This document shows, in pieces, positions 51,386-61,485 of a stretch of 64,000 nt of DNA. Origin of the DNA: Aphrocallistes beatrix (taxonomy: Eukaryota > Porifera > Hexactinellida > Sceptrulophora > Aphrocallistidae); NCBI GenBank assembly GCA_963281255.1, contig OY725497.1, positions 4,270,968 through 4,334,967 of the forward strand, written 5' to 3'. A program made the translations under genes and the position numbers. The notes below the pieces were generated by a model that did not search any database, was not told the DNA's origin, and was given only the letters and a program-made list of their open reading frames with translations. Positions within the stretch are counted from its first letter, which is position 1, and every line of letters begins with the position of its first letter.

Positions 51386-54340
51386 ATGGGCTGTGCATCC
51401 AGCTCCTCCGCCAAAATACAGGTGAGTGTCGCCCCCGTACAGGAACAGGATGACACCCCTTCCACTGACCGTCTCAGCCTCAGCAGTCGGCGAACCGAGA
51501 ACTCAGCTCCAGTCGGACTCAACGCATCGCAAGGCATATCCCGATCCAGATCCAATACCAGCGCGTCTCTCCGCTCCGTCTCCACCCCGCACTGGGGAAA
51601 TGCCAAGTGAGCTACGACAACTGGCATGGGATAGTTTTCCGCACTTTCCTCTTTCACAGTAAAGCAACAGGATTATTAGCACCACTAATAACCCTGTTCG
51701 AAATTGCAGTTCCACTGCGTTGCCATGTCAAGCTGTAACCTCTGAAGACACCGCAGACTTGTTAAATATTCATAAAACAATCTTCTTTTAGAGATTCGCA
51801 GTCGCGACAGAGCTCTCGTGCTGGGAGCTCCACGCGCAGAGAGCTGAGTGGATTCCGTCGCTCGAGAGCTGGAAGCAACACTGGTCAGATTGGCTTATCG
51901 AACTCTGGAAGGTTCAATCGATCCTTTCAGGTTATTGATTAGTAACTAATTCGTTAGTTCATTCAATTGTTTTATTAATTCATAATGGATTATAAAACTG
52001 AATAATTTATTTCAGCAAAGCTTTGATCGTGAGAAGGAGAGAGAGAAAGAAGTCACTATTTTCAGGGTCGATTCCACAGATGACAGTCTAGCAATCCTCA
52101 CTCCCTCCACTGACCAGACAGACTTGGACTGTAGCCAGAACTTGGGAGAGTCTCGAAACAGATCTCTCAACCTCAGTTTCTCCTCCCCGGCCCTATCCCT
52201 TCCCTCCCGGATTTGTCCCCTTTGTCAGAGCCTATTCAGCAGCAAAGGCAGTCACCTCCCTCTGCTGCTCCTCTGTGGACATTCATTCTGTAAGACCTGC
52301 TTAGATCGGATAACTTCTAATCCAGATTTATACCGGATCAAGTGTCCCTGTGGAGTAGAGACCTGTGTAGAGCAACAGAACGAGTACATTCTAGCGCGTA
52401 ACCATGCTCTGCTCGAGATGCTAGAAGTGGAACAGCTGCACTCTCAGAAGCCTGTAGCCAGGTGCGCACCTATTACCTAGTCAGCTCAAGTATTTGGTAA
52501 AGTATCCATGGTCCGAATTATTGTATCCTGTTTGGTTTCCAGGAAGGAAGAAGGCTGTGCGGAGTGCGAGAGCGCCGCGGCTACTCGCTGGTGCTCCGAG
52601 TGCGGAGCTCCGTACTGTGAGTCCTGCTGCCAGGCTGCTCACGAGAAGCTACGCGTCCTCTCCTACCACAAACCAGTCCCTATCTCCCAGCGCCCCCTCC
52701 CGGCGCCCATGTGCAAGGTGCACCCGGGTCAGAGCTACAAGCTCTACTGCGAGACGGACCAGGTACGCTAACTAGGAGGTGTTCCTGCCCCAGACCTCAC
52801 ACAGCGCTTTACGCAGGTCCCGATGTGTCTGATGTGCAAGTACTCCAACCAGCACAGAGGCCACCAGTTCGACCTGCTCACCCGCATCTCGCAGCGCTAC
52901 CTCTCCTCCCTGCAGGAGCAGACCAAGAAGCTGCACAGCCTCAAGATGGACCTCACACGACGCAGTCTGGAGACGCACAGCAAGTGGGCCAGCATCCGCA
53001 TGGAGGCCAGAGGGCAGCAGCAACAGCTGGAGTCCCACTTCGCCGCTCTCAGAAAGGAGCTGATCTCAGTGCTGGACCTGAGAGAGAGCCGACTGCTGCA
53101 CCTGCTGGACAGCCAGGTCCAGGCCAAGCAGGACATGGCGCACGAGTTCATGCTGGAGCTGTGTCTCAGCCTGTCCAAGGTGGAGGATGGATTTTCACTT
53201 TAAAGTATGCAGATATTCTAGTGCGTATTCATGCTTGTGACAGGTGATAGCCGCGGAACAAGAGTCGGAGCGCCTCCTGAGTGTCAACCCGGTCACTTTG
53301 CTCCTGAGCAAGAACCACATGGAGGAGGTGATGGGCCATGTTCTTCTGCTGAACCTGTCCTCCCTCTCCCACAACGACCCCCCCATCCCCATGAGTCTCC
53401 CCATGGCCACCTATGAGACTCTCCGCGGGCTGGTGAGCACGCACGGAGATGTCCTACAGATCCCCGGGGAGCCGTGGTTCACGGATGTGAGGGTCGGGAC
53501 GAGGAAGATCCACATTGAGTGGGAAGCCATCTCAATCCCCGAGAAGGGCGGACAGAAGCAAAGCAAGACTTTCTCTCTTCAGTTCTACGCAGTGCTCAAG
53601 GACGCCCGGAGACAAGCCATCGCAGACGATCTCAACCGCAGCAACAGCAAGCACCTCATGGAGTATGTCGGTGAGAATATCGAACCGAAGTGTTATGAGA
53701 TATATCACATATCTATGCTACTGACTTGTTGCTAGGCTGGAGGACGAAATCCCAGCGAGGCAATCGCCTGGAAGGAGCGACAGAGGCGGACAGCGGCGTC
53801 CACTCAGCTTCGATCGACCAGTCCGCGGAGCAGTCCTCTCACGGGAGGTGCAGCGTCCCTCCGGTGCAGCCCGAAGATGCACTCATCTCCCGCACCGTGG
53901 ACAGCCAGAACTCAATCGCGTCCTTCTCCAGCTCGAGTCAGCGGCCCCTGAAGCTCCCTCCCCTCATCAACCTCAAGACGCAGGAGGAATTCAAGAGCAG
54001 GGAGGGGGTCTCCCACAGCTTCCAAGAGGACGCATCACTCTCAGACCCTCACTTGGATCCCGAGGAGAGCGGGACTAGTACCCAGTCTCTCTCCTTGCAG
54101 GGCAGTGACTACAACCGGTTCGAGTATGACCAGCAGCCCTCCCCGGCGCTTCCCTACCAGGAGGCCTTCTCCGGGGTGGAATCCAAGTTCACGCACAAGA
54201 GTCTGCTGCCCGGAGGCACCTACTACTACCGCGTGCGCTGCAAGAACGCGGCAGGATGGGGGCCTTGGAGCAAGATACTCAAATGCACCACCAAGTCCTC
54301 GACTCACATGCTGGCCTCCTTCAACATTCTCAGCACCTGA
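51386..54340 (+). CDS. TRIM-like RING/B-box/coiled-coil protein with C-terminal FN3
   Basis: Seven exons, 51386-51606, 51792-51930, 52016-52461, 52543-52762, 52817-53179, 53244-53670 and 53736-54340, join in consistent phases to 806 residues. The N-terminus MGCASSSSAKIQ fits myristoylation plus palmitoylation, which would tether it to membranes. A Ser/Arg-rich region is followed by a RING (about residues 187-235: CPLCQ, CGHSFCKTCLDR, KCPCG), two B-box-like zinc segments (CAECES with WCSECGAPYCESC; CKVHPGQSYKLYCE with CLMCK), a coiled coil (about 365-470) and, at the end, a fibronectin-III segment (GGTYYYRVRCKNAAGWGPWS). No SPRY domain follows. It is predicted to be an E3 ubiquitin ligase resembling the FN3-bearing TRIM classes; no orthologue is named. 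A Ser-rich insert seems to split the FN3. Introns are 50-190 bp. Confidence 0.8.
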
Positions 54341-54685
54341 CCGACTAGCTTTAGTGCTAGCAATTGTTAATTGACCCTATTTTTACTTTTTACTTTTTAC
54401 TTTTGTATATTCAGATTTGTATCTGTTCCAAGTTTGAATTTCCACATTCAGTAAGCCCTTTCCTATCCATTCCACGGCTTTTAGTGATTACGTATGTTAC
54501 CAAAAGGAATCGATGAAATTTTACGTAGCAGTTACGTTAGAGACTTCAGTGTCTTGTGACTTCGAAATCTACTCTCAAAGACACGAGTTCACATTGTAAA
54601 CTGATATCCATGAACAGATCGAGGTGTGGTATAAATGCCTCGTCCAGGAAAGTAGGACTAGTTTTCCTGTTTGATCGATCGCACA
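54341..54685. other. Spacer between the TRIM-like and GVIN-like genes
   Basis: About 345 bp with a short TTTTTACTTTTTAC repeat near 54378-54402 and a TATAAAT element at 54630-54636, which lies 49 bp before the GVIN-like ATG. Confidence 0.5.
54630..54636 (+). promoter_or_regulatory. TATA box of the GVIN-like gene
   Basis: TATAAAT, 49 bp upstream of the ATG at 54686. It supports a separate promoter and start rather than read-through from the TRIM-like gene. Confidence 0.5.
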
Positions 54686-57600
54686 ATGGAACAGTTCCTC
54701 AGCTCACTTGGGATAAAGAAGCGCCATCAAATCACCTTCAGTTCGGCTGTCCAGATCAGGACGGTACAACCCATGAAGTCGGCGCCCCCTAATATGTACC
54801 CTGAGTACATGCTGCTGCAGATAATGCGAGCTAGCAGTCTCTGTCGGTCCTTGCCCCCACCCCCCGATCCTCTCCCCAGATATCCGATGGATGCGTTCTC
54901 GGATGATGAAGACTCGGAGGAGAGCTCCTGCGTTCATCCAATGGACGTGCTCACCTACCTCTTCCAGTGTTCACACCCACTCTTCACACAGACCCTCTCC
55001 CTGCAACTCTCCAAATGCCAACTCTCCATCCCACTCGTGATCCCCGCCCCAGACACCTCCCAGCCCGTCTACTACCAGTTCGCACTCCGGCCCCTCATCA
55101 GGAACTACTCCCGGGGCACGCGGGATACGCCCCTCTCTCTGGCCGTCGCCAGCCAGCAGCTGCCGGTGGTCTGCTTCCTGCGGGTGGGCGAGTACGGCCG
55201 CACTTCGCACTCGAAGTCCCGCCTCCTGAACCGGGTGTTCGGGAATCGGAGCGAGTGCTTCTTCAACAGGAGCCTCACTGGCAGCATTCAGAAACGCCTG
55301 CTCTTCAACGGCACGATAGAAACGGCTTGGTATGTACCAAATGATAGTAAAACAGACCTCTATAGCACCCCAGTCACATTCCTCAACCTAAGAGGGGACG
55401 CCCTTCTCTACCCCAAACAGCGATCCCTCCTCGCTTCCGTCTCCACTCTCGCATTCGTGTTCTTCTCCATGGAACATCTGAGCGAGGGAGAGTTCCAGCA
55501 GCTGAAGCAGATCTATACAGAGTGCGAGAGCAAGAAAATAGTGCTAGTCATTGTCACCGTAGACAAAAAAAAGTTGCAGGCTTTTAGGGAGGCGTTTTCT
55601 GACCCATTCGATTCCTTCAAACTGCAGAACGGAGCAGAGGGTGCCGATGTGGAGAAGCTAGAGGCGAGTATTCAAAGGGGATTGAAGGAGCGCGGAGGGG
55701 AATTCAAAATATCTCTCGACGCGATAGCAGCTGAAGCGGAGAAGCTAGGGATGCGACTGGACACATCTCAGCTTCCTCACCTGACCACACAGGGTGTGGA
55801 GGACCTGACCTCCCTCCTCCACTCCCCCTCCCCTCCAGGGGAGAGTCCTGCCGAGTTCTCCCTCCCCCTCCAACACGTCGGCTGGCCGGATTGGTGTCTT
55901 GCTCAGCGAGAGCGGCACACGATGCACGCGGTGGGAGAGAACATGGGGGAGATGTCACGGCGAATCCGTCAGAAGTGCAAGTCTGCGATACGCAAGCAGG
56001 TTGAAGTTCTGGACCAGAGCGTCCCTTTCCTACGCAAGTTCTTGCACTACTGCAAGGTACTCACTCTACAGTCAGGCACGTTCGAATACCTCTGGAAGAT
56101 GCTCATCACGCAGCTGGACATCGACAGCAACACGCAGAGACACCACCGGCAGCCCTCCTTCTCCTCTCTGAATCTGCAGTACAGCACGGAGAGCTTCCAG
56201 ATGAGAGCGCTGACCGGGAGCGTTCCTGTGGTGGGAGAGGGGACGAAAGCGATGTACTCCTGTATCCGCGGGGAGCACATCCTGCGGGAGTTAGGTCAGC
56301 TGTTCCAGCTGTACGAGAGTGTCTCCCTGAGTGAGAGGAACAATATCGACGGGATCCTCCCCTACTCCCCCAGCCATCTCCCACAGCTCGCAGCCGAGCT
56401 CCTGCTGAGGGGCCACACCTTCGAGATCATGGACGGAGACGTGAACCACGTCCCTGTGCGCTGGGTCAAGCAAGTGCTGGAGACGCTCAGCACCAGAATC
56501 GGAGGCAACCAGCGCGTCTTCGTCATCGCAGTCCTCGGCGTTCAGAGCAGCGGAAAGTCCACACTGCTCAACACGATGTTCGGCCAGCACTTCGCTGTCA
56601 GCTCAGCCCGCTGCACTCGCGGCGTCCTGATGCAGCTCGTGAAGGCGGAGACCAAGGAGACAGGGTTCGACTACATCGTCCTGTTGGACACGGAAGGACT
56701 CGCCAACCGAGAGCTGGACTCAGAGCTGAGTCGGAAGCACGATAACGAGCTGGCTACGTTCGTGGTCGGTCTTTCCGACCTGACGATCGTGAATCTCTCG
56801 ATGGAAGTGAACCTCGAAGTCCAGAACATTCTGCAGATCACGGTGCTCGCACTCATCCGCATGCAGCTGGCCTACTGCAGGCCCAAGTGCATATTCGTGC
56901 ATCAGAACGTGACTGACGTGATGGCGCCCGTCACTCTGGAGAGGGAGAGAGAGGCGCTCATTACGCACCTCAACGAGAGCACGCGCTCTGCCGCTATCTT
57001 CAAGCATCAGACGGACAGGATGATCAAATTCACTGACGTCATTAATTTCGATCCCAACAAGGACGTCCGCTACTTCCCCTGCTTCCTGGAGGGGAACCAG
57101 CCCATGACCTGGGTCTCCGAGAACTACTCGAGAGCAGCGGAGGACCTCAAGCACTACATCCTGGAAACGAACTGTCGAGACAGGAAGATGTTCTCCACAA
57201 TCGGGGAATGGGGCTGCAAACTGGAGAATATATGGCGCTGTGTCCTGAAAGAGGATTTCGTGTTCCACTACACCAATGTCAAAGAGATCAACGACCATTT
57301 CGAGCTGGATTCAGTTCTCGCTGGGTGGTCCTTCAGGTTCTCGAACGAAATGTCCCACTGGTCCTCCAACGCGATCAACAAGATATCCAACGCGGGGAGG
57401 GACGAGGTCACGAAGGTGTGGAATGAGGTTAAAAATGAGCTCGGAGGTGTCTGTCGGACAGCTGTGTCCGAGAGGGAGCTAGAGATCTTAGAAGAATACT
57501 TTGAGTCTTCTCACAAGAAGCAAAGCTTCCTCAAGTGGAAGGATCGAACCGTGGATTTCTTCGCGAGAACTCGCAAGTGCGAACAGCAGCGCATCGAGCC

Positions 57601-59530
57601 AGACTGCTTCAACGTGTTCGCGGCGCAGTTGAAGCTACACACCATTAACCAATACTTCGAGAAAACGAAGCGATTTTTGTCTGAGAAAGTGAGAGATTTG
57701 TTGGAGCAAATGAAGAGCGAAAATAGATCCTTTGAAAATCCAGAAGTGATAGATCAGGTTTTCGAGGAACAGTGGAACGAATGGATTTCAAGCGTCCCCT
57801 CTTGTATTTCCATTCCACTGATAGAAAGAAATCTGAAGGACGACATCCAGCTCTCTATCCTCAACTCCCAGTGTCTGCAGGCCATCCAGAACCAGGACAA
57901 GACCAACCTCTTCGATGTCATCGCCGACTACTCAGTCATAAGAAAAATCGAGTTTGAACTGGGAGAGCACCACTTCTCTGTGCAGAATAACGCAGAGGGC
58001 TTGATCGAGCTGATCAAGAGGCCTTACCGCACATTCCTACAGCTGATGGAAGCTGTCAAAGCTACGACAGGCCTATTTGCTACATCCAGTCCGGACCCTG
58101 AGAGTTTCCACTTCTCCAAAGCTCAGCAGTACACAACCATACTGAATGGGAAGTGTGACGAGTTCGTTCACAATCTACCTACAAATGCCAACTACAGCCC
58201 TGCCTACTTCACATCTCTAATCGAGCTGATAGCCACGGAGACGAGAAAGATTAACGACGAGGAGAAATCGAGTGCAGATGTAACCATCGAGTTCTCCAAC
58301 CTGTTCATCCTGGAGTTCTCCTTCTACCAGTGCTGTAGGGCTAGCGTCCAATTCCAGAAGCTACAGGACTCATTTCTAGAAAGAACCAACCCAGAGAATC
58401 AACTCATCACGCTGAAGACGGACCTCAAGGCCGTATTCACCTCGCTCTGTGAAGGCATCCAGAAAGAGGATTCCGCCGCTTCCCTGCTCGCCTCCCTCCT
58501 CATGGAGGGCGTGAGGAAGGCGCTGACGGACACGGTGCAGCGGGAGGCCGTGCTGAGGTTCACACAGGAGCCAGATCACGGGAATATTTACAGAACGAGA
58601 CAGCTGCTACAGCTGGAGGTGCTCAAGAGTCTGGCGAAGAGGAAGGACTTCAAAGACTACATGCATTACATCCAGTACCCGCTCCAGTACATGGAGAGCT
58701 GGATCAAGAACAACCTGACGCTCTACTGCACCATGGACATCACGATCGAGAGGCTGTGGCGGGAGGTGCTGGAGCCAGCTCTCAAGCAGAAGAGAGCGCT
58801 CATTTGCAGCTCCGGAGTTGACTCTACTCCCGACGCATGTCCTGCTGAGTTTAGCTCCGAGGTGTGGGAGAAGTGGAAAGTGGATTTCCATTCTAAAATC
58901 TCATCAAGTGTGCGAGATGTCGGCCTTGATACATTATCTCGAATTGACACATACTCTGTAGTAAACCTGTCCCAGTTCTGTGAGTTCCTGTCTCAGCATC
59001 TCACGCAGCGATGCGACCAGTTCGATTGGACCAATTGGATCAAAGGCCTCATGCTGAGAGGCCTGCCCTCTCAATCCCTGGTTAACAACCTCCTGGAATG
59101 TCGTGCACTTTGCCCCTTCTGCCGAGAACCTTGTCAGAGGGGCGGGACGCGACACGAACACTACTGCGGTTCCTTCCACAGACCTAAGGGCATTGGAGGT
59201 TGTTACCATAACAGCATCAACACCCTGTCAGTGACAGACTGCACGAATTCTGTCGGGAGCAAGAGGAGGTTCTGGTACGGAGAGCGTAGCTATGCGTATG
59301 CGGACTATAGGAATATCAACGATATGTTCGCTTCCTGGCGAATCGTGCCTGAGGATGCGATTGAGTCGCGCTACTGGCAGTGGGTGATGTACCACTTCCA
59401 GGACCAGCTCTGCACCCGGTACAAATACTCCCGGAATCCAGAGGTGGAGGAGTGGAGACATTTGAGCGAGGAGGAGATAATTGAGGATTTAGAGAAACAT
59501 TATCAGAATTACTGTTTTAAGACGAGGTGA
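54686..59530 (+). CDS. Very large GTPase of the GVIN/URGCP family
   Basis: Intronless gene for 1614 residues. The N-terminal third matches URGCP/GVIN: MDVLTYLFQCSHPLFTQTLS, LSIPLVIP, LRVGEYGRTSHSKSRLLNRV, TPVTFLNLRGD and STLAFVFFSMEHL. The G domain begins near residue 614 with P-loop LGVQSSGKSTLLNTMFG, then the switch I Thr region CTRGVLM, the G3 motif LLDTEGL (about 667) and a CIFVHQNVTD segment near 735. A long helical region follows. The C-terminus (from about 1474) has the conserved Cys/His pattern CPFCREPCQRGG, HRPKGIGG and the ending with YRNINDMFASWRIVP. In vertebrates the family is interferon-induced, but GTPase function is poorly known. It is shorter than mouse GVIN1 (about 2400). 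The start is the first ATG after a TATA box. Confidence 0.93.
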   Translation: MEQFLSSLGIKKRHQITFSSAVQIRTVQPMKSAPPNMYPEYMLLQIMRASSLCRSLPPPPDPLPRYPMDAFSDDEDSEESSCVHPMDVLTYLFQCSHPLFTQTLSLQLSKCQLSIPLVIPAPDTSQPVYYQFALRPLIRNYSRGTRDTPLSLAVASQQLPVVCFLRVGEYGRTSHSKSRLLNRVFGNRSECFFNRSLTGSIQKRLLFNGTIETAWYVPNDSKTDLYSTPVTFLNLRGDALLYPKQRSLLASVSTLAFVFFSMEHLSEGEFQQLKQIYTECESKKIVLVIVTVDKKKLQAFREAFSDPFDSFKLQNGAEGADVEKLEASIQRGLKERGGEFKISLDAIAAEAEKLGMRLDTSQLPHLTTQGVEDLTSLLHSPSPPGESPAEFSLPLQHVGWPDWCLAQRERHTMHAVGENMGEMSRRIRQKCKSAIRKQVEVLDQSVPFLRKFLHYCKVLTLQSGTFEYLWKMLITQLDIDSNTQRHHRQPSFSSLNLQYSTESFQMRALTGSVPVVGEGTKAMYSCIRGEHILRELGQLFQLYESVSLSERNNIDGILPYSPSHLPQLAAELLLRGHTFEIMDGDVNHVPVRWVKQVLETLSTRIGGNQRVFVIAVLGVQSSGKSTLLNTMFGQHFAVSSARCTRGVLMQLVKAETKETGFDYIVLLDTEGLANRELDSELSRKHDNELATFVVGLSDLTIVNLSMEVNLEVQNILQITVLALIRMQLAYCRPKCIFVHQNVTDVMAPVTLEREREALITHLNESTRSAAIFKHQTDRMIKFTDVINFDPNKDVRYFPCFLEGNQPMTWVSENYSRAAEDLKHYILETNCRDRKMFSTIGEWGCKLENIWRCVLKEDFVFHYTNVKEINDHFELDSVLAGWSFRFSNEMSHWSSNAINKISNAGRDEVTKVWNEVKNELGGVCRTAVSERELEILEEYFESSHKKQSFLKWKDRTVDFFARTRKCEQQRIEPDCFNVFAAQLKLHTINQYFEKTKRFLSEKVRDLLEQMKSENRSFENPEVIDQVFEEQWNEWISSVPSCISIPLIERNLKDDIQLSILNSQCLQAIQNQDKTNLFDVIADYSVIRKIEFELGEHHFSVQNNAEGLIELIKRPYRTFLQLMEAVKATTGLFATSSPDPESFHFSKAQQYTTILNGKCDEFVHNLPTNANYSPAYFTSLIELIATETRKINDEEKSSADVTIEFSNLFILEFSFYQCCRASVQFQKLQDSFLERTNPENQLITLKTDLKAVFTSLCEGIQKEDSAASLLASLLMEGVRKALTDTVQREAVLRFTQEPDHGNIYRTRQLLQLEVLKSLAKRKDFKDYMHYIQYPLQYMESWIKNNLTLYCTMDITIERLWREVLEPALKQKRALICSSGVDSTPDACPAEFSSEVWEKWKVDFHSKISSSVRDVGLDTLSRIDTYSVVNLSQFCEFLSQHLTQRCDQFDWTNWIKGLMLRGLPSQSLVNNLLECRALCPFCREPCQRGGTRHEHYCGSFHRPKGIGGCYHNSINTLSVTDCTNSVGSKRRFWYGERSYAYADYRNINDMFASWRIVPEDAIESRYWQWVMYHFQDQLCTRYKYSRNPEVEEWRHLSEEEIIEDLEKHYQNYCFKTR

Positions 59531-59722
59531 TCTCTACCAATGTGCTGTTTTAAAATTTGAGAATAATAATTTATTTTATATTTTCGAATGAATGTTTAAT
59601 AGTATTATGGGTCCGAATGTCCGATTCGTGCTGAATTGTTGATATAAGCAACACCTAAGCTTAATCATAGTTATACTCTAGCTCTGCCTCCTTTACAGAG
59701 TTCGATTTCAACACTATGGACA

Positions 59723-60613
59723 ATGAAGTGTAGCATAAAGCTGATATATTTAATAACCCTTCCATTCTTTGCGGTTTTATTCACCCTTGCAATATACTTT
59801 TATTCTCGAACGTACGAATCGGGCGCAGACTGCATTCCGATCACTTACCCCTCCACACCCCCACTCGTTACCAGTCCAATTCCAACCAGGGTTTACGGTA
59901 ACCTCACATGTCCCATTCCTCTAAGTCTCCTCCCTTCATCTGGACCGAAAGTTGCCCTAGCAAGCTTTCCAGGTTCCGGGAACACTTGGGTCCGGTTTTT
60001 ACTGCAACAGAGTACCGGTTTCCACACCGGCTCTGTCTACATTGACCATCAACTCTCGAGCTATGGCTTCCTCGAATCAGTTTTCAACGGTTCCGTTATC
60101 GCTATTAAAACGCATGAATCGTACGCAACAATAAACAAATATTTCTTCAAAGCAGTGGACTACGACAAATGTATTCTCTTGGTCAGAAACCCCAAACAGA
60201 CAATAGCTGCTGAAGTGAATCGGTATTTTACAAAGCACCATACGAACAGACTACACCCTTCCAGATGGAAGAGTGAGTATGTACAGCAAAAACTGCTTGA
60301 ATTGATTCTTGCTTGGAAATATTTCATCTTCTCATGGTCCAAGTTCAACCAGCCTTTGCTAGTAATACAGTTTGAAAAGCTAGTGTTTAATTACAAGCAT
60401 GAGCTCGGAAGAATTTTGGATTTTCTCGAGCTCGATTTTAATCCAGAAGGGATGCAGTGTCTCACTGCCGATAACTCGGGTTATTTTACGAGAAGTCGAA
60501 AATCGGATCCTTCCTTTTCTGCAGAAGTGTTGCTTGTCACACAACACGTGTATTCTATAGTAAAGCCTTTCTTGGCTCTTCACGACATCTCTTATCAAGA
60601 ATTTGATGTCTGA
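59723..60613 (+). CDS. WSCD-like Golgi sulfotransferase without WSC domains
   Basis: Intronless gene for 296 residues. A type II membrane anchor (LIYLITLPFFAVLFTLAIYF, residues 7-27) is followed by a short stem and a sulfotransferase domain. The 5'-phosphosulfate-binding loop is ASFPGSGNTWVRFLLQQSTG (about 80-99) and the 3'-phosphate-binding region is CILLVRNPKQTI (about 153-165); the helix KYFIFSWSKF and QFEKLVFNYKHEL also match WSCD1/2. These enzymes transfer sulfate from PAPS; WSCD1/2 act on sialic acid or glycans in the Golgi. The two WSC domains of vertebrate WSCD proteins are absent, so the protein is half their length. Confidence 0.88.
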   Translation: MKCSIKLIYLITLPFFAVLFTLAIYFYSRTYESGADCIPITYPSTPPLVTSPIPTRVYGNLTCPIPLSLLPSSGPKVALASFPGSGNTWVRFLLQQSTGFHTGSVYIDHQLSSYGFLESVFNGSVIAIKTHESYATINKYFFKAVDYDKCILLVRNPKQTIAAEVNRYFTKHHTNRLHPSRWKSEYVQQKLLELILAWKYFIFSWSKFNQPLLVIQFEKLVFNYKHELGRILDFLELDFNPEGMQCLTADNSGYFTRSRKSDPSFSAEVLLVTQHVYSIVKPFLALHDISYQEFDV

Positions 60614-60816
60614 AATTATTGCAACTCTCTTCCTTACTTTCCTAACTAAATTAGATGAAATTTCTTTCACGTTACTTAAATTACTGAATGAGGTAAATAA
60701 AATACTCTAGCTAATTACGTAACTCTCCTTCTAATAGTCTTTATATTGAGTCAGGTATTACTAAGGCATAATATCGTTACCAGTGAAGGAGAAATAAGAG
60801 TGTTTAAGAGTTTGAA
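60614..60816. other. Spacer before the small MGCCCC gene
   Basis: About 200 bp, AT-rich; no clear TATA box or other feature. Confidence 0.35.
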
Positions 60817-60954
60817 ATGGGCTGCTGCTGCTGCTGGAGAAATAAAGAGGATAAGAATGAAGAAGATAACGAGCAAACTCCGATAATAAACCGCCATAAC
60901 CCATACCAGCCACAAGGCAGAGAGATCCTTCAAAATTTGCTGTCACCGAAGTGA
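60817..60954 (+). CDS. Small putative lipidated peptide, 45 residues
   Basis: ATG at 60817 opens MGCCCCWRNKEDKNEEDNEQ, then TPIINRHNPYQPQGREILQN and a short end LLSPK before TGA at 60952-60954. Gly2 followed by a Cys cluster is the classic signal for myristoylation with palmitoylation, and the rest is acidic and hydrophilic with a final amphipathic segment. The layout recalls the N-terminus of LAMTOR1 (MGCCYSSEN..., then LLLDP), but the protein is far too short to be a full LAMTOR1. It could be exon 1 of a larger gene, or a chance frame. An AATAAA signal lies just past the stop at 60957-60962. Moderate to low certainty. Confidence 0.4.
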   Translation: MGCCCCWRNKEDKNEEDNEQTPIINRHNPYQPQGREILQNLLSPK

Positions 60955-61485
60955 TTAATAAAGAAACTTTAGAGAGAACTAAATCTAAATGAATACCGTA
61001 TACATTTTGTTTGATCTTTTAACGATACTATTTTATAATTTGATGATCTATGTTATTTTTGGCAAAAACATACAAGTACAGTGGAGTTCTCATAATTAGT
61101 ATTAGTAACTCCCCTAATAGCACATTGCTCTATTAGCAACCAATTTTCACGTCCCGAGTATAGATTTTGTACTAATTCTGTTCCCTTATTAGCAACTTCA
61201 CGTATTAGCAACCTTTTCATAAAACAAAACCCGAGTTGCTAAGAAGCGAATTCCACTCTACAATGTACATCTATTAACCTTTACATTAAGGATTCGGCAA
61301 GAGTTTAATGCTCAATATATCCAAGTTGGAGAGGATACTCTTCTCAATACTGCATATGTAACATATCAAGGTGAATACGTTTGGGGCTCTAAAAAATTCA
61401 GTTTATCGAACTTGAATAACATTTGATGATTCAAATAAACGTACGTACATAGTATTATTATTAACAACTCCTTGTAATACATTTC
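60955..61485. other. Intergenic region with a MITE before the EEPD1-like 3' end
   Basis: About 530 bp, with the second copy of the TA-flanked MITE at 61079-61258. The rest is AT-rich without features. Confidence 0.5.
61079..61258 (+). mobile_element. TA-flanked MITE (GGAATTCGCTTATTAGCAAC family), copy 2
   Basis: A 180-bp copy flanked by TA (61077-61078 and 61259-61260). The left end reads CAGTGGAGTTCTCATAATTA and has diverged; the right end, GTTGCTAAGAAGCGAATTCC, keeps the family sequence. Internal blocks CCAATTTTCACGTCCC and CTGTTCCCTTATTAGCAACT match copy 1 at 10727, with about 40 bp more at the left end. Confidence 0.8.

Noticed and set aside
52508-53247. Extra plus- and minus-strand frames over the TRIM-like exons, such as 52711-53247
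   Set aside because: They are shadow frames caused by the GC-rich third codon positions of the real exons; the zinc-binding pattern is only in the chosen frame.
51386-59530. A single TRIM-GVIN fusion gene
   Set aside because: The TRIM-like frame ends at 54340 without a donor that opens into the GTPase, and a TATA box lies before the GTPase ATG.
60817-60954. Calling the MGCCCC peptide LAMTOR1
   Set aside because: Only the lipidation start and a short acidic stretch are similar; the helices that bind the other Ragulator subunits are missing.
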